Positions 24,501 to 35,118 of a DNA stretch of 64,000 nucleotides are shown piece by piece. The stretch's first letter is position 1. Each line of letters opens with the position of its first letter. The translations under genes were made by a program, and so were the position numbers. This stretch comes from Paralichthys olivaceus (taxonomy: Eukaryota; Chordata; Actinopteri; Pleuronectiformes; Paralichthyidae): contig NC_091098.1 in NCBI RefSeq assembly GCF_024713975.1, positions 11,566,816 to 11,630,815 on the forward strand, given 5' to 3'. A model generated the notes under the pieces. It saw nothing but the letters and a program-made list of their open reading frames with translations. It was not told the DNA's origin and ran no database searches.

Positions 24501-25585
24501 GGCAGATCTCAGTGTCTTTAATCCTCTTCATGAACAAAATCAGGCCGTCAATTCCATATTCATCAGCACTGTTGAGGAAAGCAACCCACTGCCATTTAAA
24601 GTGCAGAATGATGTTAACAATCACTTCTATGATGTCTTCATTGGAATGCACTGTTCGCAGGAAAGAGGGATATTTCACTTTTTCTGAAAAGGCAGAGAAG
24701 GAAGCTCCATAACTGACCTGTTAAAAGAGTAATAGAGAAATTGGCAATATTTTCAGTGGCAATAAATAACAAAAAAATTCTCACTGTCAAGACCAAGTCA
24801 AAACAGATTTACCATAGGGATGAAATCCAACATGAACAGCGGGGCAACAGTTACTGTCTCAGTGCTTGAGAAGGGGCCGACCAGTCCTACCACTTTAATC
24901 ATTTTGAATATATTCTCATGTTTTTCACCCAAGAGTTTAATTGAGCCATTGAATGAGATGAGGTTGAAAATTCCTGGGAAATTCTGAAATTCCGAGCACT
25001 GGTCAAAAATGTCATAACCAAGAGACACATTAGGCAGCAGGTTGGTGGAGTTATTGATTTCCTCCACAGCGAATCTCATCAACTGAAACCTCCGATAACT
25101 GGACAGACTGAAGAGTTGACTGTGGACAAAGGAAGGACAACAGGAAAGCTGGACTGACTTTAAATCAACATTAAGTCTTCAGACGTCAACACTGATATGT
25201 TTACATGAAGAGAAATAAACTATTTCATGGTACAAGGTTTGAGGTCTGATGTTACACAGTCACCTTGATCAAGTGCAATTAACTGGAGTGAGTGAGAAGA
25301 GAGCTTTAGTAACTAGTTTATATTTTAGTATAATCCGTTACACTAAGAGCTTATTTTATAGTTTCATAAAACATCCATTCTCAAGTATAATAAAACTCAC
25401 CTGGAGCAGTTGATGGCCTCTGGTCTGACGTGATGTTCAGGGTCACTAACATAATGAATATCAAAAAGTCCCCCTATGAGATAGTTTCCTTCCAGCTGAA
25501 ACTCCGAGGCTGGGACAGTGCATTGAGTTGAGAAGGCAGATAGAAGAGAGCCCAGCAGACACAGACAATAGAGAAAATGTTTCAT
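21588..25585 (-). CDS. Taste receptor type 1, tas1r2-like, copy B
   Basis: Six exons: 25401-25585, 24813-25119, 23992-24717, 23583-23789, 22962-23082, 21588-22516. All junctions are GT-AG in matching phases, giving 824 residues and no internal stop. The domain order is that of copy A: signal peptide, Venus-flytrap domain (EFQLEGNYLIGGLFDIHYV; MRFAVEEINNSTNLLP), cysteine-rich domain (CCFTCQICPKGTY), 7TM. Exon 2 is two codons longer than in A and three longer than in C, in the loop after ENIFKMIKVV. Exons 1-5 are the most divergent of the three copies, while exon 6 differs from the others at only four of the last 303 residues. The start MKHFL is preferred because all three copies share MK-x-FL there; an alternative ATG five codons upstream is in frame. 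T1R2 versus T1R1 subtype is inferred from motif likeness only. Confidence 0.88.
23161..23347. repeat. MITE-like repeat (TTTAAAGGTCCAGTGTGTAA family)
   Basis: The unit starts TTTAAAGGTCCAGTGTGTAA and ends AGAACCTTTAA, so its termini are inverted. It contains CTAGAATG, GGGCTGCAACATGCA and CACCACTAGAT-TCACTAAATT blocks that recur in the second copy at 29428-29768. It lies in intron 4 of T1R copy B. It is non-coding and non-autonomous. Confidence 0.65.
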
Positions 25586-25712
25586 GGTTGTAGGTATCAT
25601 TTATCAATCTGCTGTGGTCTCTAAAGGGATTTAGCCTCTGCTCTTAAAAAGCAATGTGTGGTTTGTAATGGCAAACCCCCAGTCTTCATTACCATGCAGC
25701 TCACAGAGTAGT

Positions 25713-25720
25713 ATGCAAAC
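25713..25720. promoter_or_regulatory. Octamer-like motif upstream of T1R copy B
   Basis: ATGCAAAC within GTAGTATGCAAAC lies 128 nt upstream of the start codon. It is the counterpart of the motif upstream of copies A and C although the surrounding sequence has diverged more. It is a candidate POU-factor site; function is inferred. Confidence 0.4.
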
Positions 25721-26432
25721 CGTATCTGAGCTGCACCAACTCCTGTGATGGCTACACACTGAGCCGAGCGATAATTATGAGCAAGCAAGTTGCCTCTATG
25801 ATGAGTTTAAGACAAACGGTGTATAAATATGTATCTACACACACAAGCACAAATACGTTTTCATGTTAGCAACAGTAAAACACACAGGTTTAAGCACAGA
25901 ATGACTTTGTTTAGGAAAAGGTAATGTCTAAATACTTTCTGACTATAAGAGGAAACTTTTCATCATGGATACAATAATAAACATCCGATTAAGGTTGTGG
26001 ACCTGTAGTTAAATGATCATCCATCCATCCATTCACAAAAAGAAATTCGAACATCCTGGAGAAAGAGTAGAGGAGAAAGAGAGAGAGAGGGAGAAGGGAA
26101 AATGCACGTATGTGTTTAAGTCAAGCAAGGTTTGACACAAACTGTGAATATATAGTGAAGAAAAAAAATGCTCATTTTGTAAATGATAAGTAGAATCATT
26201 TTTCTGTGTATATCATTTTCTTAATGGCTAAACTGTTATATCAAATATTTTAATGTTATATGCTTTTGTAAGTTAAGTTCCATATTGAATTCAAGTGTTG
26301 CTATAGGGATGGTGTATGGATGACAGGGATGAAGTAAAGACAAGGCTGTGAGGTTGTGTGTGGTCTCAAGCAAATACAAACAAATTAATTGATTCAACCA
26401 GATATCTTTGGTTTACGCTAGAATGCTACATC

Positions 26433-26645
26433 CTCTAACAAATGAGATCTGCATGACTTAACCTCAGACCACACAGGTCATTTGGAAGCAGAACATTTGC
26501 AATCTGTCTGTGGATGATAATGAAGGATGACTATAGATCGTGAGCTGTACTCTCACTAAAGTCTGAAACCAGACAAATTCCTAATGACACAGCTGAACTC
26601 CACATTCTGTTTGGAAAGGGATTGACCCCTGTCTGTAGCAGATAT
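26433..26645 (-). pseudogene. Degenerate copy of rer1 exon 5 and flanks, upstream of T1R copy B
   Basis: The stretch aligns along its length with rer1 at 36665-36873. Shared blocks in the same order include ACAAATGAG-TCTGCATGAC, CCACACA-GTCATTTG, TTTGCAAT, CTGTGGATG, GTGAGCTG-ACTCTCAC, GAACTCC--ATTCTG-TTGG, AAGGGAT and GTCTGTAGCAGATAT. The exon part has indels that break the reading frame, so it cannot encode the Rer1 segment. Like the fossil upstream of copy A, it lies on the 5' side of a T1R gene in the same orientation as functional rer1 relative to copy C. Exons 6 and 7 of rer1 are not recognisable between it and copy B. Confidence 0.75.
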
Positions 26646-27116
26646 TAAAGGGTGATGTCAAAGAAAATTAAAGTATAAATGAAATTTTCTGTGGTAGCCA
26701 CATGAGGTGGGTCAACTACTAATAAGCAATCATTGCTGTCAATTGTTTGCACCTACTATCTATAATAATGTGCATGGTCAGTGTTTGTAATATTTGAACA
26801 GGAAATTTGAGTTTCCGGGGGCACTGCTTTTCTCTTTGTTTCCATCTCAGTCTTAAATGACACACTCCCAATACTACATTTATTCAAATGATTTCAACTT
26901 CATGTTACCAAGTAGTCAAAGGCAAATAAATGCGATCTTGAAGCTATCTTGCAAAATACACTGAAAAAATTATTCACAACTTTAACTTAGCTTTCTTTTA
27001 ACTCACAAAGTTAAGTTGTACAAGTTGTTAAATTAATGATCATTTATTGTTTGAAATAGATACTCTGAGTTAAAACAAGTAACTTTGTTACATTATCCAT
27101 TCATGAATGGCAAATC

Positions 27117-27300
27117 AAGGATTGTAACGGTGGAGTGTGATCATGGTGGCAGCTGATTGTGGATCGTGATCGGGGATTGTGGATTATGAATCATCATCAT
27201 GAATCCTGATAATGGATAGAAGTGATGGATTGTGATTGTGGTGGTGGATCATGATGGTGGATTGTGGATTGTTGTGGTGGGTCCTGATAATGGTTAGTAA
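27117..27300. repeat. Imperfect tandem repeat rich in TGGATTGTGATNGTGG units
   Basis: Irregular repetition of GGATTGTG, GATCATGGTGG, GATGGTGGA and CCTGATAATGG over about 180 bp in the spacer between T1R copies B and C. The units are strongly purine-biased on the + strand. No coding sense was found. Confidence 0.6.
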
Positions 27301-28457
27301 CACCTTGTTAAGCCATATTAGACAAATTGTGATTTGTGAATATGGGACAACAGGAGTGCAGAACTAAAACCAGTCACTATTTGTATAGAGTTAAAGATTA
27401 AGAAAAGAAAATTGCACCTACAAACCCAAACCACATCTGGCTCTGACATCTCTGATAGTCTCATAGTGTTGTCTTTACAGCTGTATAACTGTTCAGTGAT
27501 GACATCGTTCATTACCACACTGATACAGTCTAAATGTGACAGTATGGGCGTGTACGTAGAGAAATTATAATATTAGGTGGACCATTAGAGTTAGAGACTG
27601 AACTTTATCGCTTTCTTAGAGATTAAAGAAAATATATTACGAGCAATAGACATAAATGCAAAACATTTTTTAATGTGAATCTCCATAAAAAAAGCTACCA
27701 AGTAAATTCAAGATAGTCTCGTCTGTGAACAGATCACAGTGAGTTGATGTTTTCATGTGGTGAGAATAATGTAATATCAAGCACAAAAAATGTTAAGCTC
27801 AAAACTATATTCCACTTTAAATTTTTATTGCATTACATACATTTTTCTATCACTGTTGTAAATGGTGACCTGTATAAAATATCTAAATTGAGTCAGCTAA
27901 ATGTCATAGAACCTTATGATATTTCAAAATGTATGTTTAGAAGTTTACATACTTGCAGGTGAGAACACAGAGGCAAACATGAGGAGGGTCCAAGATACTG
28001 GTGCTAGTCTGACATCTAGTGGCAGTGAATATCGCGATTGTAACCTTTGAACATCTGTGAAACTGCAGAAAACGGTTGAATACTGTCAGAGTCTGATACT
28101 GTGCTAGAGGATGGATTGATAAATGGAGGTATCAGTTGTATGAGTTATGTGTAATATTGTAGTACATCCAATGATTGGAGACTTAAGATGTAGCCCTGAT
28201 ATACCAGGTATCTAACTATAAAATGTATTTCCACACTCTAAATCATATTATTATAGGTTTTATCAAAGTGATAAAACTCAAGAAAAGCGGTAGCGACTGC
28301 TTAAACTACATATATCAGCAGCAACCTCTGGATAAGAGGGTGGCGCTAGATTTTTTTAAAAAGCATACATTTTTCATATAAAGTAATATATTATGATTTC
28401 ATTATATGAAATGCACATCAGATCCATCAAATATTAACCCATAATTACAGTAAGCTG

Positions 28458-31400
28458 CTACTGGCTAATAGTTTTGGTGTAGTTCTGAATGAGACCTTGA
28501 AAGTACTGCTGTGTGTTTTTCTTAGGTTGGAAAATGATGATGTAACATTTTGGAATGAAGTACCACAACAGAAAGGAGTAGAGACTGGAGAGCACTGCCA
28601 AGGCGTTAAATGTTTGGATGTATTTTCCCCGGTAAAGCATGTATTCAGTGGCAAAGATGATCCAGTTGAGGATCAGCAGCAGCAGACAGAACGTTATCGC
28701 TTTGGCCTCGTTGTAATTTTTGGGGAGGTCTTTTCCCATGTAGGAGAAAATAAAGCAAAGACTGCACAGAGACAGAAGTATAAATATAGAACCAAAGCAG
28801 GCTTTCAGATTGAAGTCACAACTAAGTATGATTTTATCTGGGTACCATACTGTTTCATTGTAGAGCCTGGGGGGTGCAGAGGAATAGCCAATGGTAAGGA
28901 AGATTGCCTGAGTAACAAATGCCACAGTGATGACCAGCCATTGTCCATGATACTTCATCCACCAGCTGTGCAGCTTGGGAAACTTGGCAGCCATTTTGAA
29001 CACGCAAACAATTTGAAAGGAGCGCACAACAAAACATGAGATACAAACAGTGTAGAACAAGAAGAACGGTAAGAACCTCAAGATACAAAAAGAAACAGTT
29101 GGTTTGCCAAAGTAAAAGAAAACACTGATACTACACAGACTGAGGCAGCCTAAGATTAGGAAGCACATGGGTCCCCCAGCAGATCTGACAACAGGGGTGT
29201 TGTAGTTCACGGCAAAGAGAACAGACATGGCGAGTGTGATGCCCACCAAGGCCCAGGCCCCGACCATGATCAGTATAGCCCCAATGTCTGTGAATGGGAT
29301 GTACTCCACCAGCCGCAGGTTACATGATGAGCTTCCTTCTGCAGACCACTCTGTCTCCTTACAGGCCATGCACTGGTAGGGATCCTCTGTTGAACAAGAG
29401 AGAGAGAGACACTTTGTTAATACAGTTGAAGGTCCAATGTTTAAGATTTATGTGAAAGGGCTCTATTTGCATTTTCAGTCGTGTGTGATCATCTAAATTG
29501 TATTAATTACATTCTTTACCCTAGAATGGACCCTTTATATTTAAAGGGTTATCTTTAAATATTTACATCAGGAGCAGGTCCTCTCCACAGAGGCCGCCAT
29601 GTTTTCTACAGTAGTCCAAACTGGACAAACTAATCACCTTTTGAGTTTGTATGACAACTGAAGGCTACCACAGGTTCTCTTTTAGGGGAGGTCGAGGTGA
29701 GGGGTATTCAGCTGCAACATGCAACTTCACCACTAGATGTCACTAAATTCTACACACTGAATTTTTAAGGTTGAATTTTTAGAACTAAAAAACAAAAGAA
29801 AAGTGAGATCTGAAGAGGTGTAGAGAAGTCAAACAGTGCTACATGTTGTAATGCTGTTATTTGAAATGAGGTTTTACTGCTTGCCAAAAGTGCGTAAGAG
29901 TTTACAGTGATGCACTGTAAAGGTAACTGTCAAAAGACAATAACATAACTTATCGCTGTAGTTCATTTGACATGTTAAGGGATCAGGGTGAACACTAAAA
30001 CCTATATATCAGATGACAATGAAGTATTAAGCTATGAGTTGTGAAATACAGTCTGCAATTAGGTCCCATCAATGCAACAATGGCAGCACTATTCAGGCAT
30101 AATTATTTACCTGTGCTGTTGACATATGTTCCATTTGGACAGATTTGACAAGTGAAGCAGCACATGTGTATTCCATCTGGCTTTTTTGCATATCCTACAG
30201 GACACTGTTCGGAACACACTGAAGTAGGCACCTGTGCAACATATCATTCAGCAGATAAAGAATGTCATGACGGGGAAATGATAGATTAGTAGCAGTAACT
30301 GAGCCAAAACAGCTTTTTAAATGTGTAATTCAGTTTTTGTTAAAAAAAAACAAACAATCACTTGCACCATGAACAACCATCAACACTTTACAGACACACA
30401 TTTCTTCTGAAATGGGAAAAACTCTCCATATTCAATAGAAACTCTTGACTGTAAGAAAAACAACTTACTTCTCCATTTGTGTACCACTTAATTTTGGTGT
30501 TGTTGATGACGAACTGGAACGACGGAGGAAAACTATAAAAGCCGATCTCCTGCGCGTCACCACTGTGGTTCCAGTAAATTATAGAGTAGGATCCAAACTT
30601 GGGGTCACCGTTCTTGTCGAACTGAATGCTTTGATTTAAAAGTGTAAAGTTGGACTTCTTTAGCTCAGCTAGAACCTGATGTGGATAAAGAACATTTAAA
30701 TCACAAGCTGTGGACATTGGAGGAGTTGATTGAATCCTTTTGTAGGTTTTAACTCTCATATGTAGGGAGAAAGTGCAGCGTGATGACCGTCTTTAGAGGT
30801 TTTAGGAAGCAGGTTATCAGAATGTACACGTCATCTCTGAAATTTGTCATCTGATGTAAGTGGAATGTTTACAAGGTAATAAATGAGTGTTCATACATCC
30901 AGGCAGAAATCAGACACACTATTTCACCTAGATTTACTTCAGCAATGTTTCGACTTCTCAGAGGTTCAATCAGGTAAAGAATCAGTTTTGATTAAATTCA
31001 CATAACTTAGAGGCTGTAACATGTGATAATTAAATGAATCATATAATTATCATACTTACCATGTGAGGGTACACTGCAGTGCTGTCATTACATGTGCCAG
31101 CCCCACATTGCAAAACACTGTGTAAAGCATGTGCGATCGCATACACAGCAGAATAAACAGGAAAAGAGAAAGATGGGTCTGCTGTAATGATATCTTCTGC
31201 ACTCAGGCTGTTGCAGTTGCAAACCTGATTACAAAACGGCTGCTGTCCTTCATGTCCACACTGAGTGTGGCTTTTAAAGGACAAGATGAAATCACTGAAA
31301 CCAGGTATCATCTGCGCTGGTTCAGCGACTCCAAGCACAGTTCCAACATTTCTGACCCCTTTCTCCTTGGGGAGCCTCTTGTTCAAGGCCCATGCGTCCC

Positions 31401-32641
31401 CTGCTATCCACACCTTGTTGGTGACGTTCAGTCGTATCGCTGACTCAATGAGAGCTTCAGCGGTCCACTCAGGAGCAAAGACAATGAGTATGTTCACTCT
31501 CTGTGCCTCTATCTGTTTGAACACTTGGGAGTAATTTGTGTAATGATTGAGACCTTTGCTGTATGCCAGGCAGATCTGGCTGTCCTTAATCTTACTCCTG
31601 AACAGTTCCTGGCCATCTTTCCCATAATCATTGTCAATGTTGAGGAAAGCAACCCAGCGCCAGTTGAAGTGCTCTAGGATGTTGAAGATCACTTCCACGA
31701 CGTCTTTATTGGGATGAACTGTTCGGAAGAAGGAGGGGAAAATCTGTTTTCTTGAAAAGATAGAGCTAGCTGCTCCATAACTGACCTGTTAGATGAACAA
31801 TAAAGTAAATGTCAGCAACAGTAAATCCTCAAAAGTCAAATTCCTTTTTTATTTCAACATACAATAGATGACAAATTTACCACAGGGATGAGATCCATCA
31901 TGAGCAGTGGGGCCACAGACAGTGTCGCAGTGCTCGTATAAGTGCCAACCACTGCTATCACCTCGGTCAGATTCTTGTGTGATTCACCACGCCATTGAAC
32001 CGAGCCATTAAATGAGATGAGGTCGAAAATCCCTGGAAAATTAGATGTATCTGAGCAGTGGTCAAATATCTGATAGCCAAGAGACACATTAGGCAGCAGG
32101 TTGGTGGAGTTGTTTATCTCCTCGACAGCGAATCTCATCAGCTGAAACCTCCGATAACTGGACAGAATTAAGGGTTGACTGTGGAGAGAGAATATGAGTT
32201 ACAGTTTCGAAGACTGTTCAGGTGTGGACCCTTAAAAGAACTTAATGGAACAAAGACCGATGTGAACAATGCAGACTCCTACAATAACTCTGATAATGCA
32301 GAAATGATTTAGATTGGTTTTGGGGGTAATGAGCAACCACAAAAAGCTATTCACTCTAATTAAGAAATACTTTTATGGTGCTGTAATCTGATACTACACG
32401 TTCTTTCATTATTTCTATGTCATTAGACATACATTCAGATCTGTTGTGACACTCACCTGGAGCAGTTGATGGTGTCCGGTCTGACGCGATGAACAGGACC
32501 ATTAACATGATGAACATCGAAAAGTCCACCTATCAAATAATCCCCCTCCAGCTTAAACTCTGAGGCTGGGACCGCGCATTGAGTTGAGGAGGCGCGTAGA
32601 AGTGTTTCAAGCAGACACAGACAAACAAGAAAATGTTTCAT
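28458..32641 (-). CDS. Taste receptor type 1, tas1r2-like, copy C
   Basis: Six exons: 32457-32641, 31881-32178, 31060-31785, 30469-30675, 30111-30231, 28458-29386. All are GT-AG with consistent phases, giving 821 residues. Signal peptide MKHFLVCLCLLETLLRASST is followed by a Venus-flytrap domain (FKLEGDYLIGGLFDVHHV; MRFAVEEINNSTNLLP; YSAVYAIAHALHSVLQCGAG), a CRD with nine cysteines across the exon 5-6 junction, and 7TM (SAGGPMCFLILGCLSL; GKDLPKNYNEAK) ending YTKTISQ. Family length is about 840, so it is complete. It keeps the paired cysteines LQCGAGTC near the end of exon 3. It is the copy next to intact rer1, in the same orientation, and so may represent the ancestral position. The 3' third of exon 3 is almost identical to copy A; exon 6 is nearly identical to both other copies. 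Confidence 0.88.
29428..29768. repeat. MITE-like repeat, second copy, in intron 5 of T1R copy C
   Basis: Starts AAGGTCCAATG and ends CACACTGAATTTTTAAG, matching inside the copy at 23161-23347 through CTAGAATG, GCTGCAACATGCA-CTTCACC and ACTAGAT-TCACTAAATTCT. It is longer, with a central block not in the first copy. It begins exactly where homology between the three T1R intron 5 sequences stops in copy C. Confidence 0.65.
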
Positions 32642-32788
32642 GGTCGCAGTTTACTAATCAAATGCCACCTCTAATTTGTCTTGCCTGCCATAAGTTATGA
32701 GACACTGGTGACACCTGCCTGAGCCTCTGTGATTATTTCCATACTCTTGAGGTGCAATAAACGGTTCAAGGATAATTTACAAATCAGT

Positions 32789-32796
32789 ATGCAAAA
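32789..32796. promoter_or_regulatory. Octamer-like motif upstream of T1R copy C
   Basis: ATGCAAAA within ACAAATCAGTATGCAAAA lies 148 nt upstream of the start codon. The 18-nt context is identical to that upstream of copy A, whereas much of the surrounding flank is not. It is a candidate POU site; function is inferred. Confidence 0.45.
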
Positions 32797-35118
32797 ATCC
32801 TCCTGCAGTGTCAAGCTACTACTGGTAAGTTAAATGCCTCTGTCATGAATAAGTCTGGTCATCCAGTAAATTACATGTTTCTCCGTATATCTAAACAACC
32901 AAATGCAGTTAAATCTAAGATATATTGTGTGACAGGTATAAAAAATTATGAATTATGACTGTTTAACATTTATGGGAGACACTTTTTTTTTTTTTTTCCT
33001 CCATGTGAAGCACAGGGCTAAACAATAATACTAATAGAGGTAGAGCAATTCAAGAAAAAGTCCTTCTTGAGTGTGGAAAATGTCAAGTTAATTGTCAAAA
33101 TTACTGCAATGGATTTGACGAGAGGAAATAGGTGTACTGACATCTTGGATCTAGAATACCCACAAAACATGAAGCCAAGACACTGACATACTGTTTGAAG
33201 GGACACATCTGCTTTAATGGCATTTGGAGTGAAAAAAAATTACACTTGAGCTATTAAAATCAATTTTTAATAACTGTAGCACAAGAAAACAAGAACATGC
33301 AATTCAATGAGAAACATGTTTAATCAATCAAATTTAGAATGCATTTAACCAGTTCTGCTTTTGTCAATTTCAACTTAAATGGATTAAAAATAATAATACA
33401 GGAAACAGGAAAACAGTATGGTGGTTGAAAGAAAAAAGAAAAATAATAATAATCTAAAAAAAAATTCTTATTTTAAAATATATATATATGTATATACAAA
33501 TCCTCCAGACAATCATTTGAAACAAACTTTTTACAGGAAAATGTTTTGATCCCTTACTACAGTGCTGATCATAGTTTATTAATGACAGATAATCCCCTGC
33601 ATTCTGATAAAAATGGGAAGAAAAAAAAAATCAACAGGTTTATAGAAAAGAAAGTGTGATCGTCACCCACTTCATCCATTTGTTATAATAAAAGCTCTCA
33701 ATCTCTGTTTTCTTATGTTTCCTCTGCAAAAGAAAGAGAACAACAGTTTGCTTGGAATGACTATATTTACCAAAACGTTTTTTTATCAAAGTAAACACAA
33801 ATGATCAAGGACTACAACAGCTCATCTATACAAACCGAATGAACCCCGGACTTTGAAACACAGATGGGTAAATGCTTCAAAGAGAGGTGGCTGGGGTAAA
33901 CGTGGAATTGCTTTGTTATATTGTAAGATTACACCTTGTTAGGAATTGGACTTGAATACTGGAACTTTGAGGACAATATGTTTAGACTAATTATTCACAA
34001 AATGGTGTAAAAATCTGAGGTAAAGCAAATTCATTGACTTGCCGTTTCAAGCTAAATGCCCCATACGATGAATTCAAAAATTTGGTTTACAGGGGTGCTC
34101 GATGACACAGTATCCCATCTGTTTAACTCAAAGGCGAAAAGGTTCTAATAACTGAATAAGAGGTGAACTACAGACTATAGGAAACTAAATGGGTTGGGGG
34201 TTAGAGACATTTGCCCTGAAATATGCATTCAGTGTTGTGATGTGTGGCTGAAGATTCGAATAAAGTCAATGATAATTGTCCATACTGATCGCAATGTAGT
34301 GTGGGCTGCATAAAGAACATTAACAGCCAACCCACGATTTATTTAAATCAAGAAAGATTAATCCTGACTATTATCATCGATTAATTATTATAAGTCTTCT
34401 GTCCTGAATGCATATTCAAGTGTAATGTGACTAACTTTCTCAAAGCGTATGCATTTAGACATGAGGACAACTGGCCGACACACTTAAACCAGCTGCACAT
34501 TTGTCACAAAAGATTAAATGATTTCAATTTAAAGATTGCTGCATTTCCTTCAGATTTTTTACTATACATCTAATCGTGTTATTTTGCTTTTAACACTACT
34601 GACTTTCAATATATAAGGTGTTACAAATAAGTAGGAACTGATATATTATTCAAAAGTTGGCAGATTTATTTCAGTTGGGTATAAGGACATGGACTGGAAT
34701 CACCATAATTAAGGAAACAAAAACAAAAAAACAATTCAACCAAATAAATTCACTGCAATTTTTTTATATCAGTGTAGATCCTTCTTTATGAATTTTATAC
34801 TTACCCCATTGGGTTAAAAATACAAAAGGCAACACTGAGTCAGATCTCACCTACTAGTGAACAAATGCAAAATAATTCTAAAATGAGGATTGGTGTCCTC
34901 AAAAGAAAAAGAAAAAAGGCTAAATTCCCAGACTAATCCATATTGTCATATCCTCATCAAACACCTTGAACCATGGATCAAAACTAGTATTTTTCATGTT
35001 ATGTTTTCATTACTGTTCCACTTACAAAAAGAAAACATATCTCTAACCCATGTCACTCCCCATCAGCTGTGAATGGCAGATTTCAAATGAGAGGGAGGGG
35101 AAGACTAAGTGGGAGTTT
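32797..35118. other. rer1 3'UTR and spacer to T1R copy C
   Basis: AT-rich, no coding exon. The upper part is probably rer1 3'UTR. AATAAA on the gene strand occurs at 34665-34670 and further candidates lie lower, so the transcript end is not resolved. The spacer does not show the rer1 fossil seen upstream of copies A and B; the functional rer1 gene occupies that position here. Confidence 0.45.
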
